From IMG/VR virus record IMGVR_UViG_3300025121_000035, positions 20,044 to 84,043 of that record: a stretch of DNA of 64,000 nucleotides. One strand, 5' to 3'. The position numbers and the translations under genes were made by a program. How positions within the stretch are numbered: the stretch's first letter is position 1; every line of letters starts with the position of its first letter. Below the pieces are notes generated by a model. The model searched no databases and was not told where the DNA came from. It saw only the letters and a list, made by a program, of their open reading frames with translations. Positions 1 through 9,127 of this stretch are shown piece after piece. The DNA is from a virus.

Positions 1-760
1 CAATATTAACACTTTCTCCTGTATTATCAACAGTACTTAATATATTAGTATCATCATGTTCGACTTCTGTTGTAATAGAATCTCGTTCTAATTTAGTTAC
101 ACTATCATTATCAACTATATTAACATGTTTAGATTTAAATGTACTAGATATAGATTTATATTCAGTTATAAGAGCATCTATTTCTGGTTTTAAAATAGGT
201 GCAGCCATATTACCAACTAACGAAGTTGGAATTAATAATTTATCCATAAATTTATCAAACCATTTAAAAAAAGAAGTTCCTAATACTGCTTCTTGTGTTG
301 CACCATCAGTTCCTAAATTAAGAACTTGATTATTATCTTTTAATTCTAAATTAATACCTTCACTTTTAACCATTATTTTATTAAGTAAAAAATCTAATGT
401 AATTCCTTTATGTGCATCTGCATACATTCTTGTTCTATGATCAAATGTTAATGCTATGAAATCAGAATAATCTTCATCTGATAAACTTTCTAACATATCT
501 TGTAAATTTAAATTATATTTATCACTATATACATAACAAGGATGATATATATTTCCATCAAAAAATACATTAACCATTTTTCCAGGATTAGGTATACTAA
601 AAGATTTACCGTCTGGTGTTAAATATGGTGTTGCCCAAGGTATATGTTCTGTTGGAATATCTTGAAATACATTTTGTACTCTAACTTTAATTCTACCTAA
701 TCTTCTAGGATCATTTATATTCTCTACAAATCCCACATATGTTTTACTTATATCAATCAT
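1..760 (-). CDS. Baseplate hub OB-fold protein, T4 gp5-like (3' end outside window)
   Basis: About 253 N-terminal residues are visible; the frame stays open to the window edge, so the C-terminus is missing. I translated it by hand. Residues 8-24 contain GFVENINDPRRLGRIKVRV, followed by an IPWATPYLTPDGKSF stretch and a GKMVNVFFDGN strand. This is the N-terminal OB-fold pattern of T4 gp5 and VgrG-type spike proteins (compare DPLKLGRVRVRV in gp5). In T4 this domain sits on the gp27 trimer and leads to a lysozyme domain and needle; neither is visible before the edge. It is the last visible gene of the minus-strand baseplate cluster and starts 9 bp after its upstream neighbour. The gp5/VgrG OB assignment is firm; a lysozyme activity cannot be judged. 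Confidence 0.8.
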   Translation of the reverse strand, partial: MIDISKTYVGFVENINDPRRLGRIKVRVQNVFQDIPTEHIPWATPYLTPDGKSFSIPNPGKMVNVFFDGNIYHPCYVYSDKYNLNLQDMLESLSDEDYSDFIALTFDHRTRMYADAHKGITLDFLLNKIMVKSEGINLELKDNNQVLNLGTDGATQEAVLGTSFFKWFDKFMDKLLIPTSLVGNMAAPILKPEIDALITEYKSISSTFKSKHVNIVDNDSVTKLERDSITTEVEHDDTNILSTVDNTGESVNI

Positions 761-769
761 TTAATAGTT

Positions 770-3040
770 TTATTTCTTCTTATAGATATTTCCAGTAGGT
801 TGTTTATCATTATCGTTTTTATTTCCATATAAACTACCTGTTGGTTTTTTATCTGTTGCTTTTTCTGTATCTTCTTCTTTTACTTTATAAACATCACCAT
901 TTGGTATTTTTTCATTATAATTACCTGGTTCTTGTAAATCACCATTCGGATATTTTTTATTATATTGACCGTCAGTTTGAACATCTCCCTTTGGTTGTTT
1001 TTCAATATCTATACCTTTTGTATATAATTTTCCCTTTGGGTATTTTTTATTATATTGACCGTCAGATTGAACATCACCGTTTGGAAATTTAGTATTATAT
1101 TGTCCATCAGCTTGTAAATCACCTATTGGGTATTTTAAATTATATTGACCGTCAGATTGAACATCACCATCTGGTAATTTTAAATTATACGTACCATCAG
1201 CTTGTAAATCTCCATCCGGAAATTTTAAATTATATTGACCATCATCTTGTAGATCACCATCTGGTAATTTAATATTGTATGTTCCATCGTCCTGTAAATC
1301 TCCATCAGGTTTTTTATAATGATATGTTCCATCGTCTTGTAAATCTCCATCCGGAAATTTTAAATTATATTGACCATCATCTTGTAGATCACCGTCAGGA
1401 AACTTTTGATTATATTGACCATCAGCGTGTAAATCAGTTGGGTATTCACTAACATATGGTGGTCCACCACCTATTCCATCACTTGTTAAATCTTGTTGGA
1501 AACTACCATCAGCATTTAAAACAGAACTTAAATATCTATTTCTATCTGTTGGGTATTTTTCGTTATAAGTTCCATCAGTTTGTAAATCTCCATCAGGGTA
1601 TTTTTTGTTATAAGTTACATTATCACTGCCACTATTTATATCACTACCTAATCCATGAGATGCATTAATTTCGGGTGTTCTATTTCTATCAAATATCTTA
1701 TCATCTAAAAAATCATTAATAAAACCGCTAGCGTTATCTATTTTATCAGCAATGGTATCATAATATACATTTATCTTAGTAAGAGTTATACCAAATCTTT
1801 CACCTGATGTATTCTGAATATCCCCTATAAATTGACCTACTTCGTTAGATAATTTATTAATAAGTACCGCCCTAATTTCAGATGTTTCATTTTGTAATAA
1901 TTTTTTAGTATTACTAATTTTATTACTAACAAATTTTTGAAATCTACTATTTCTACTAGTTCTTTCTCTTGTGTTATTTATTGGTGGTTCTGTAATTGTA
2001 AAATCGTTTGTAGCTAAATCATTTCTTTCTCTAAAATCAATTATTTTACCATTTTTAATAAGATAAGGTGCAATTGCTTTACTAATTGATTTAAAATTAA
2101 TAGTAAAAGTATTTTTAGCGGGTGTAGAAACAATAGGTGTACCCCAACCATTTACAGTCATATTATCAGTTATAGACTTTGTTTCAAAAAAATTAAATTG
2201 ACAATCATGAAAAGTATAAATTATTTTAGAACTAGTATCAATTTCGTTATTACCAGTAGTTGTATTTATTTCACTTTCAAATTGTAATCTTGGAGTTTTA
2301 AAATTTCTTATATCTTTAATTGTTATTTGGAAATTAAATCTTAATAAGTTTTCAGGAATAAGACATCTTTGAGTATCATAAGAAAATATTAAATTATTAT
2401 ATAATTCAGCTAAATAATGTGATATTAAAGTAATATCCTCTGATAATATAAATGTTATTTTATCTTCTGGATAATTTATAATTTTTTTATTTACTATATC
2501 TAATCCTGAAATAGATTCTATATAATGTCTTTTTAATCCACTACTATCAGAATGGGATTCACTTGGAAATATTTTAAATAATATATTTAAAAATTCTTCA
2601 TATATATTTTGTTGGAATCTTTCATTTAATTCTGGAATATAACTATAATAATTTGTTATGAAATTTCGTAAACCATAATCATTAGATGTAAATAAAGGGC
2701 TTTCGTTTTTTATTAATTTAATATCAAATATTAAAAATGTAGGATCTTCATAATCATCAGTATTATTACTATTATAACCATATAGTGCTTTTTTAAATTG
2801 ATTTGATGGATTATCAAACATACCACCTTCTAAATTTGGTACAGCACCACTAGTTTCACTAAATCCGGTTTCGTGTTTTTTAACTCTATTTAAAAATTCA
2901 TCAGGTCCACCATGTTTTTCTAAATAACTAGAATAACCTTTAATATAGGTAGGTACTGTTATAGAATTATCTCTATCTGATCCTACTAAATTATTAGGAT
3001 CAAACGATGCTACATTTTTTTTAAATAAATCTAATGCCAT
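770..3040 (-). CDS. Probable baseplate/tail protein with C-terminal 15-residue repeats
   Basis: 756 residues in two parts. Residues 1 to about 470 look like a phage structural protein (LLRFNFQITIKDIRNF, IIYTFHDCQFNFFE), without a motif that lets me name it. From about residue 481 to the end there are roughly 15 copies of a 15-residue unit of type PDGDLQDDGQYNLKF, most regular at residues 547-711. The DGD and DDG acidic turns could bind divalent cations, but that is inference. It lies between the gp27-like and gp5-like hub genes, so a virion role in the tail tip is likely. Three 13-bp direct repeats precede its start. The start is the ATG just downstream of these repeats. Function beyond baseplate-associated is not established. 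Confidence 0.65.
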   Translation of the reverse strand: MALDLFKKNVASFDPNNLVGSDRDNSITVPTYIKGYSSYLEKHGGPDEFLNRVKKHETGFSETSGAVPNLEGGMFDNPSNQFKKALYGYNSNNTDDYEDPTFLIFDIKLIKNESPLFTSNDYGLRNFITNYYSYIPELNERFQQNIYEEFLNILFKIFPSESHSDSSGLKRHYIESISGLDIVNKKIINYPEDKITFILSEDITLISHYLAELYNNLIFSYDTQRCLIPENLLRFNFQITIKDIRNFKTPRLQFESEINTTTGNNEIDTSSKIIYTFHDCQFNFFETKSITDNMTVNGWGTPIVSTPAKNTFTINFKSISKAIAPYLIKNGKIIDFRERNDLATNDFTITEPPINNTRERTSRNSRFQKFVSNKISNTKKLLQNETSEIRAVLINKLSNEVGQFIGDIQNTSGERFGITLTKINVYYDTIADKIDNASGFINDFLDDKIFDRNRTPEINASHGLGSDINSGSDNVTYNKKYPDGDLQTDGTYNEKYPTDRNRYLSSVLNADGSFQQDLTSDGIGGGPPYVSEYPTDLHADGQYNQKFPDGDLQDDGQYNLKFPDGDLQDDGTYHYKKPDGDLQDDGTYNIKLPDGDLQDDGQYNLKFPDGDLQADGTYNLKLPDGDVQSDGQYNLKYPIGDLQADGQYNTKFPNGDVQSDGQYNKKYPKGKLYTKGIDIEKQPKGDVQTDGQYNKKYPNGDLQEPGNYNEKIPNGDVYKVKEEDTEKATDKKPTGSLYGNKNDNDKQPTGNIYKKK
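908..1402 (-). repeat. 45-bp tandem coding repeats (11 regular copies)
   Basis: Eleven consecutive 45-bp units, each encoding one PDGDLQ(D/A)DG(Q/T)YN(L/I)K(F/L) module, lie in the 3' part of the 756-residue gene; more degenerate copies flank them up to about 1600 and down to about 780. Near-identity of several units at DNA level suggests recent expansion by slippage or recombination. Confidence 0.9.
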
Positions 3041-3044
3041 TTTT

Positions 3045-3083
3045 ATTTGTATATTTTATTTGTATATTTTATTTGTATATTTT
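3045..3083. repeat. Three 13-bp direct repeats upstream of the repeat protein
   Basis: ATTTGTATATTTT occurs three times in direct succession between two baseplate genes, immediately before the ATG of the downstream minus-strand gene. It could be a regulatory or simple slippage repeat; nothing in it identifies a protein-binding site. Confidence 0.8.
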
Positions 3084-3104
3084 ATTTATATATTTATATA
3101 TTTA

Positions 3105-4505
3105 TTATATCTTATTGAAATCTTCATCATTAAAACCTAATTCTCTTTTTACTAATGTTATATCTTGTGAAAATCCTCCTATTCTATTAAAATTATAATT
3201 AATAGCTGTTATTAACCATTCACCAGTTAATCTTTGATTTAATCTTTTTTCATCATAATCAATATTTTGAGGATTTTTAATAGTATCTTCATTTACTACA
3301 ACTGGTTTATCATCATCATGTAATTCACTTAATTTATAAAATTTTATCATAATTTTTTGAAAACGATATAAATTAAAATTCATTAATTTTAATGATATTT
3401 TAATTTTTACTTTTTGTAAAAAATTAAGATTTTTAGAATTTTGTTGTTCAGCATATAAGAAATTAGGATGTACATTATCTGTATCTAATCTACCCATAAT
3501 ACCTCGAGTAGTTATATTATTTAAATCAACTAATTCATTTATATTACCTTTTAATATTATTTGATTACCATTAGAACTAGTAGTTGATATTGTTTCTAAT
3601 TTAAATTTATAAAATGTATTATTATTCATATCATAATATGATATAAACGTAGCATATCCAATTTGTAAATTAACTTTTGTAGAACTATTAATCAAATTAT
3701 ATTTATTTATATACAAATTACTATTTGATTTATCTGGATGATCAGTTAATATTAAATTAGATAATGGTTCATTATCACCTTTAATTATATTTGATGACGC
3801 CATAACACCTGTTTGTTCTGATATATCTTCATTTAATGCTGTTTCTATATCTACATAATTTAAGTTATAATAAAAATCAACATAAGCATACATAAAACTT
3901 TCATCACTTTTGTAAGAATATTGAACTATTTCTTGCACAAATTCTAATGTTGGTGAAGAACCATTTATCCATACCATTTCATCATTTGTATCATTAATAT
4001 TACTAGCAAACCCTAATTCACAATCAATTGATATTTTTTTTAAAACAGTATAACTTGTTCCTTTATAACTAATAAATGGTGTAAAATATAATGGATTAAC
4101 ATTTAATATACCTATTAATACATAAGTTAATTCTTGATTATCATCGCTTTTATTTTTATTAACATTAAATTCAATTATTTTAAAGTCCATTCTAACAGGC
4201 ATTAATATTTCACTATTTGATTGAATAAATATACTTAATATCTCATTATCTGTTGGAAATAAAGGATCTATTAATCTAAAAGTTGGATCTTTAAAATGTA
4301 CTTCTACTTTAGGTAAAAAATGATTATTATATAATATTATTTTTATTGTATCATTTGTTTGTATAACTATATTTCCTATTTGTAAATAAGGGTATAATCC
4401 TAATGTTTCAGCATACTCATCAGCACCTGAATCTTGTAAAGTTTCATCATAATCAATAGATAATTCTTTTAATACTATTGTTGGTCTTGTTATAACTTCA
4501 ATCAT
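3105..4505 (-). CDS. Probable baseplate hub protein, gp27-like
   Basis: 466 residues. The N-terminal part has hub-like beta segments (VRMDFKIIEFNVN), and the C-terminus has TGEWLITAINYNFNRIGGFSQDITLVKREL. The pattern 'gain-of-W, TAI..., F.Q.I.L.R' near the C-terminus recurs in gp27/gpD-type hub proteins, where it closes the tube-like domain. In T4 gp27 is 391 residues and binds gp5; here the gp5-like gene follows one gene later, which agrees. It begins 1 bp from the end of the small gp53-like gene and is surely cotranscribed with it. I infer the hub role from fold-like patterns and gene order, not from strong sequence identity. Confidence 0.55.
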   Translation of the reverse strand: MIEVITRPTIVLKELSIDYDETLQDSGADEYAETLGLYPYLQIGNIVIQTNDTIKIILYNNHFLPKVEVHFKDPTFRLIDPLFPTDNEILSIFIQSNSEILMPVRMDFKIIEFNVNKNKSDDNQELTYVLIGILNVNPLYFTPFISYKGTSYTVLKKISIDCELGFASNINDTNDEMVWINGSSPTLEFVQEIVQYSYKSDESFMYAYVDFYYNLNYVDIETALNEDISEQTGVMASSNIIKGDNEPLSNLILTDHPDKSNSNLYINKYNLINSSTKVNLQIGYATFISYYDMNNNTFYKFKLETISTTSSNGNQIILKGNINELVDLNNITTRGIMGRLDTDNVHPNFLYAEQQNSKNLNFLQKVKIKISLKLMNFNLYRFQKIMIKFYKLSELHDDDKPVVVNEDTIKNPQNIDYDEKRLNQRLTGEWLITAINYNFNRIGGFSQDITLVKRELGFNDEDFNKI

Positions 4506-4967
4506 TTATCTAAATTTATTTATAATAGTTATTTTCTTTTTATCATAATTGATATCTATTTGCTTTAAATTATCTGGCTTAATAGTTGGGGGAGAACCTA
4601 TTCTATTAACATCTTTTTTAGTGTTTTTCTTTTTATTCATATTTAATATTTGATCTTTATTAGAAAAATCTTCTGGATCAGATTGATATAATAAACCATA
4701 ATTATCTAAATTCTTATAATAATATATTATATTACCTATTTTTATTGAAAATGGATTAATAATACCATTTAATGTCATTAATTCTTCAACTAAATCTGAA
4801 TTACCATGTAAATATCTACAAACTAAATCTATACGACCTTCGTATTCATCTGTAACAACAAAAATACCTATATCAGTTGTTATAAATCTATTTACTAATG
4901 TTCTTTTAAATAAATCATAAAACCCATTTTTTTCTATGTTTAATTTAATAAAGGAATATATATTCAT
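4506..4967 (-). CDS. Small baseplate protein with LysM-like region, gp53-like
   Basis: 153 residues. Residues 30-85 read as a LysM-like module: VTDEYEGRIDLVCRYLHGN, then ELMTLNGIINPFSIKIGN and IIYYY, the usual pattern of a segment that starts with the R-x-D-L turn and ends with 'NPFSI..GD.I.YP'. Among T4-like baseplate proteins, wedge protein gp53 has this kind of domain. The C-terminal 50 residues are basic and probably extended. The stop and start codons of adjacent genes touch or overlap (4505/4506 and 4967), so translation is coupled across the hub operon. The gp53 name is an inference from domain and context. Confidence 0.55.
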   Translation of the reverse strand: MNIYSFIKLNIEKNGFYDLFKRTLVNRFITTDIGIFVVTDEYEGRIDLVCRYLHGNSDLVEELMTLNGIINPFSIKIGNIIYYYKNLDNYGLLYQSDPEDFSNKDQILNMNKKKNTKKDVNRIGSPPTIKPDNLKQIDINYDKKKITIINKFR

Positions 4968-6436
4968 TATGAATTTTCTAATTTTTTATATACTCGTTTG
5001 TAATTTACTCCAAACATATCATATATTTCATTCTTACCCATACTTCTACCTTGTCTCATTTCTACTGTAACATCAATAAACTTAGGTATATCATTATACT
5101 GCATTTCACCATGATATTTAACAGATACATCACTAACATGAACATTATTCATTGAAAATAATGGAGCATATGGATTACCAATAGTTAAATGCCAAGGTGT
5201 AGATGCTTCTCCAGTTAACATTGCAATAGAACCTCTTAATGGCCAAACCCATCTTGCAACAGTAGATGCTAATATTGATTTTAAAATAGTATTATTAACT
5301 AAACTATTTAATATTGTACCTTGATCTGGTGGTGAAGGTTTTTTTGTTTCATTTGCTGCATCTCCTTCTTCAGTTGAAACATCTACTGAATCTTCATCTG
5401 AATCTGATATTAATTCTTTTATTTCACCTGCAATAGCACTTATAAATCCTTTAACTACATTTCTAATTAAATATACCCAAGCACTTATATTTGTAGGATC
5501 ATTATTAGCAGTTCTTAATTTTGCAATAAGATCAGAATCTGATTTTCCTATAAAATTAGTATCCGATGTACCCATTGTTAATAAATTATTTAAAATATCC
5601 ATAGTAGATACTGTCATATCAATATCACCAATATATTTTTGTTCATATACTGTTTCTAATTTAAATGTAAAATTTGAACTTAATCCAAAATCTTCAACTT
5701 CTCTAGTTATTGATTGTTTTAATACATTAGGATCACCAATAGGTATATTAGTTTTATTATAATCTGTTATACCTAATCTATTTAATACACCAAATACAAA
5801 ACCAATACCCCAACCAGGAATAGGTACTATTTGATCCATATGAATTCCAAAACTTTTAGAAATCATATCATTTAACATTAAATGTAACATTTTATCTGAA
5901 CCTTGATTAACCCATACTTCATTAAAATTAAAACTAAGAAAATCATTTTCGTCTTTAACCCAACCTATTACTGTTGATATTGGTTCAGCATTTAACAATT
6001 GTAAATCTTTAGGTACAACTACACCTTCTGCAAATCTTCTTAATATCATTAAACGATTAATAGGATATACACCAATATCTCTTAAATATGAAAAATCTGT
6101 ACTTTTTAATCTTAATGCAGGTGAATCATTATATATTTTATCTTTACCTGGATTACTATTACTTCCACTAAAATCATCTAATAATTGTAAATATGGATTT
6201 TTTTTAGTTGCTTTATATGCTTTATTTACATCAGATTGAATATAATTATCTTTAATACCACTTGAAGTTACTACATATTCGTTTAATTCAAACTCCTTTG
6301 TTTTTTTATTATATTCTCTTCGTTGTTCAACTATTTGGGCTCGATTAGAGTTAGAACTAGCTGTTTTAGTAGTTGTATTAACATTATTTTTAATTTTTAA
6401 ATTAGCTTTAAATAAAAAGCTCATTTCATCAAACAT
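4967..6436 (-). CDS. Probable baseplate tail-tube initiator protein (gp48/gp54 type)
   Basis: 489 residues. The diagnostic part is C-terminal: LTIGNPYAPLFSMNNVHVSD, followed by KYHGEMQYNDIPKFIDVTVE and ending QGRSMGKNEIYDMF. A 'GNP..P..S..N..V..V', 'ND.P..IDV.V....GR..GK.EI' pattern occurs in T4 gp48/gp54-type proteins that start the tail tube on the baseplate. A GDAANETKK acidic linker near residue 380 separates two parts. It overlaps the next gene by 1 bp (ATGA-type coupling). The last nucleotides of the window's baseplate operon make it the second gene from the promoter side. Family name is a moderate-confidence inference. Confidence 0.5.
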   Translation of the reverse strand: MFDEMSFLFKANLKIKNNVNTTTKTASSNSNRAQIVEQRREYNKKTKEFELNEYVVTSSGIKDNYIQSDVNKAYKATKKNPYLQLLDDFSGSNSNPGKDKIYNDSPALRLKSTDFSYLRDIGVYPINRLMILRRFAEGVVVPKDLQLLNAEPISTVIGWVKDENDFLSFNFNEVWVNQGSDKMLHLMLNDMISKSFGIHMDQIVPIPGWGIGFVFGVLNRLGITDYNKTNIPIGDPNVLKQSITREVEDFGLSSNFTFKLETVYEQKYIGDIDMTVSTMDILNNLLTMGTSDTNFIGKSDSDLIAKLRTANNDPTNISAWVYLIRNVVKGFISAIAGEIKELISDSDEDSVDVSTEEGDAANETKKPSPPDQGTILNSLVNNTILKSILASTVARWVWPLRGSIAMLTGEASTPWHLTIGNPYAPLFSMNNVHVSDVSVKYHGEMQYNDIPKFIDVTVEMRQGRSMGKNEIYDMFGVNYKRVYKKLENS

Positions 6437-6501
6437 ATTGATAGTTATTAGATTTTGATTTATATATAAAAAAGATATTTATAATATATATTAAAATATA
6501 A

Positions 6502-6903
6502 TTAATAACTTTTTAATATTTGTGATGCATCAAATATATTCATATTAGATAATATTGATTGATTAATATTATCATCATCTTTAAATTCATCATAAAATAA
6601 TAATATATTAAATTTAGTATTAGATGTAAGTATTTTTTTTATTTTAAATACGTCTTCTATATTAAGAACTTTACTATAAAAATTAGGAATATAATATATA
6701 TCCTTTCCTTTATCTAAGGATTGAGTTATTTTAGTATAAATTAATAAATTAAAATATTCTTTATATTCTAAATAACTTTTAGAAATTTCATATTCATCTA
6801 ATTGTTGATTTATATCTATAATAATTTTATTTTTTATCCTATTAACTTTTACATATTTGTCAAAACGTTTTCTATTTTTAGTAAAAACTAAATAAAAGTT
6901 CAT
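6502..6903 (-). CDS. Hypothetical protein, first gene of the baseplate operon
   Basis: 133 residues; alternating hydrophobic strands and helices (KNKIIIDINQQLDEYEI, KGKDIYYIPNFY, KFNILLFYDEFKDDD) resemble a small alpha/beta protein of the P-loop type but lacking any Walker A. I do not recognise a family. It starts the minus-strand baseplate cluster and faces the divergent uvsX gene across a 233-bp region. Confidence 0.55.
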   Translation of the reverse strand: MNFYLVFTKNRKRFDKYVKVNRIKNKIIIDINQQLDEYEISKSYLEYKEYFNLLIYTKITQSLDKGKDIYYIPNFYSKVLNIEDVFKIKKILTSNTKFNILLFYDEFKDDDNINQSILSNMNIFDASQILKSY

Positions 6904-7136
6904 GCATTTATATTTTTTTTATTTATTACATTTTTAATATATATTGAATTATTTGAGTCGTATTGTAAAAAAAATATAAATCTTTGATTTTTAATATTTC
7001 ATTCCATATAATAGTAGATTATTATTTAGTTTGATGATGATTAATTTTTTATAATTTTTAAACTTATTTAAAAATTTAGCATAAAATTAATAATTGAAAA
7101 ATTTAATTATTTTTTATAAAAACAAATTAAATATGA
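6904..7136. promoter_or_regulatory. Divergent intergenic region between baseplate operon and uvsX
   Basis: 233 bp of very AT-rich sequence separates two divergent operons and must hold promoters for both. TTTAATATATAT at 6933-6944 matches the motif found before many other genes in the window. No clear Shine-Dalgarno precedes either start. Confidence 0.5.
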
Positions 7137-8345
7137 ATGGCAAAAAAGAAATCAACATCATCATATTCAATATCTCAACTATCAAGCCTTATTGATAACT
7201 TAGGAGAAGAATCTAAAATCATGATTGAAAATGAAGAACATAATGGGACTATTGATACTAGTGTTTATATACTTAATGCATTACTTTCTAAAAGTATTTT
7301 TGGTGGAGTAGCAGATGATAGAATTACTATTTTCGCAGGTGATCCAAATACTGGTAAATCTTATATTATGTATAATATTGCCAGAAATGCACAAAAATCT
7401 GGATATTATATTATATTTATTGATACAGAACATTCAATAAATAAAAATACATTATCTGATTTTGGAATTAAAACTGATAAAGAAAGTCTTAAATTAATAA
7501 CATCTAACAAAGTAGAAGATTTAAAAATCTTTTTAACTAAATTTTTAGATGAATTAAAAACTCAAAAAGTTAATGGTATTGAAGTACCTAAAATTATGAT
7601 ACTATTAGATAGTATTGGTCAATTAGCATCTGAAAAAGAAAAACAAGATGCACTAGAAGGTAAAAATAAAGTTGATATGACTAGAGCTAAATCCATTAAA
7701 CAATTTTTTAGAATTATTAATTCTGATATGGGATATTTAGGAATTCCTTTGATTGCTTCTAATCACGTATATGAAGATACTAATTCTTTTTTCCCTACTA
7801 AAATTATGAGTGGTGGTAAAGGTGTTGAATATTCAGCATCAACTATTATATTTTTAAGTACCGCTAAATTAAAAACAGGTCGTGAAGATGATATGGATTT
7901 AAATTCAACTGGTTCAATAATTACAGCTCAAGCTAAGAAAAATAGAATGGCAAAACCTAAAAAAATTAAATTTGAAATTGATCATACTTATGGCACTAAT
8001 AGATATAAAGGATTAGAATATTTCTGTACTATCGAAAATTTTGATAAAGTTGGTATAGCAATTGGTAAAAAAGTTATAAAGGAAAACGGTGAAATTGGAA
8101 TTGAATCAAGTGGAAAAAAATGGTACGTTAAGCATCTTGATAAAACACTTTTTGAAAAACAATTATATAATAATAAAGTTTTTACACAAGAAGTACTAGA
8201 AGCATTAGATCCAATTATCTATAAATATTTTGATTATTCTTCATTCGAAGAAGAACAAAGTTATATAAATGATATAGATAATGTTGATGATAATATTAAT
8301 ATTGATCCTGATTTCGATGATATTGATAATGATGATTTGTTTTAA
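7137..8345 (+). CDS. uvsX: UvsX/RecA-type recombinase
   Basis: 402 residues, close to T4 UvsX (391). Residues 68-75 are the Walker A GDPNTGKS, followed by the IDTEHSIN strand, and residues 153-160 IMILLDSI form the Walker B strand, then a KQFFRIINSDMGYLGIPLIASNHVYE region as in RecA-like recombinases. The acidic C-terminal tail (DDIDNDDLF) is typical of the group. The protein polymerises on single-stranded DNA and drives strand exchange for recombination-dependent replication and repair. It heads the plus-strand replication block and is followed 19 bp later by the helicase gene. No Shine-Dalgarno is visible; the ATG overlaps an out-of-frame ATG five bases upstream. Assignment is firm. Confidence 0.9.
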   Translation: MAKKKSTSSYSISQLSSLIDNLGEESKIMIENEEHNGTIDTSVYILNALLSKSIFGGVADDRITIFAGDPNTGKSYIMYNIARNAQKSGYYIIFIDTEHSINKNTLSDFGIKTDKESLKLITSNKVEDLKIFLTKFLDELKTQKVNGIEVPKIMILLDSIGQLASEKEKQDALEGKNKVDMTRAKSIKQFFRIINSDMGYLGIPLIASNHVYEDTNSFFPTKIMSGGKGVEYSASTIIFLSTAKLKTGREDDMDLNSTGSIITAQAKKNRMAKPKKIKFEIDHTYGTNRYKGLEYFCTIENFDKVGIAIGKKVIKENGEIGIESSGKKWYVKHLDKTLFEKQLYNNKVFTQEVLEALDPIIYKYFDYSSFEEEQSYINDIDNVDDNINIDPDFDDIDNDDLF

Positions 8346-8364
8346 AAAATTATAAAAGTAAAAT

Positions 8365-9087
8365 ATGAGTGAAATTGTAAATACAAACTTAGAAAAATTA
8401 TTTTTTGCTAAAATTTTAGAAGAACCTAGTCAATTTTATAAAGTAGATTCTAACTTTTTTGAAAATGATCAAATACGATTTATATATGATATTATTAGAA
8501 ATACTTATATTGAATCTATAGAAAAAATAGTACCTAGTCCAAAACAAATTTGGGCTATGATACAATTAAATGATACTAAAAAAATAATAACAAAAGAATC
8601 ATTTAAAATTCTTTTTAAAGAATCAACACAAGATATATCTGATGAATGGCTAACTAAAAAATTTAAAGCTTGGAAATCTTCTAAATATACTCGTCAAAAA
8701 ATTTATGAATCCATTGATATTATAAAAGGAATGGAAGAAATAGATTATGATAATGTAATGGATATAGTAAGTAGATTAAAAAATACATTTTCTGAAATTG
8801 ATTCTATATCTAATGACGATGAAGATTTAGGCGATGATTTTGATAATCCTGAAAGTCATAAACAATCTATATCATTAAGAAAAATGTCATCTGGATGGTC
8901 TAATATTGATAAAATATTAAATGGTGGTTGGGATAGAGCTACATTTAATGTTATTATGGGAGAAACTAATGTCGGAAAATGCCAATCCTTTGATACACAG
9001 ATAGTTATAAAAAATAAGATATCCAACAAAACACAAAAAATTAAAATAGGTGATTTGTTTCATTTAATAAAACATAGTAAATCCTAA
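8365..9087 (+). CDS. Replicative helicase gp41/DnaB-like, N-terminal half with N-intein
   Basis: 240 residues. Residues 1-205 are the N-terminal half of a DnaB/gp41-type helicase ending in the Walker A motif GETNVGK at 199-205. Residue 206 is Cys, and the last 35 residues (CQSFDTQIVIKNK...) are intein block A, after which the frame stops. The intein therefore enters between the Lys and Ser of the P-loop. The C-half at 10263 resumes with C-intein, then SMWLQNIAHH, restoring GETNVGKS. In trans splicing would give a helicase of about 447 residues (T4 gp41 has 475). The protein unwinds DNA at the fork. The frame is not a sequencing break, because an endonuclease gene lies between the halves. Confidence 0.88.
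   Translation: MSEIVNTNLEKLFFAKILEEPSQFYKVDSNFFENDQIRFIYDIIRNTYIESIEKIVPSPKQIWAMIQLNDTKKIITKESFKILFKESTQDISDEWLTKKFKAWKSSKYTRQKIYESIDIIKGMEEIDYDNVMDIVSRLKNTFSEIDSISNDDEDLGDDFDNPESHKQSISLRKMSSGWSNIDKILNGGWDRATFNVIMGETNVGKCQSFDTQIVIKNKISNKTQKIKIGDLFHLIKHSKS
8980..9084 (+). other. Split intein N-fragment in helicase (35 residues)
   Basis: Starts at Cys1 (codon 8980) directly after the P-loop Lys. It contains only block A (CQSFDTQIVI) and a short hydrophobic segment; block B is missing and is found on the C-fragment instead. The split is therefore unusually close to the N-terminus. Confidence 0.85.
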
Positions 9088-9101
9088 ATTGGTTTCGCCT
9101 G

Positions 9102-9117
9102 TTTTTATATATAAAAA
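9102..9117. promoter_or_regulatory. 16-bp AT palindrome before the helicase-associated endonuclease
   Basis: TTTTTATATATAAAAA is a perfect inverted repeat just after the N-half stop and 11 bp before the endonuclease ATG. A hairpin in this place could limit endonuclease translation or end transcripts, as hairpins do before T4 homing endonuclease genes; low complexity makes chance possible. Confidence 0.4.
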
Positions 9118-9127
9118 TAAAAAGATT

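Noticed and set aside
841-1092. Plus-strand ORF of 83 residues opposite the repeat protein
   Set aside because: It is the antisense shadow of the 45-bp repeats; composition (YLLLFLYLLLLL) is not protein-like.
908-1600. CRISPR array
   Set aside because: Repeats are contiguous, in frame and coding, without spacers.
9089-9127. TTG start for the helicase-linked endonuclease
   Set aside because: The extra 13 residues are not conserved-looking, and ATG 9128 directly precedes the zinc-finger region.
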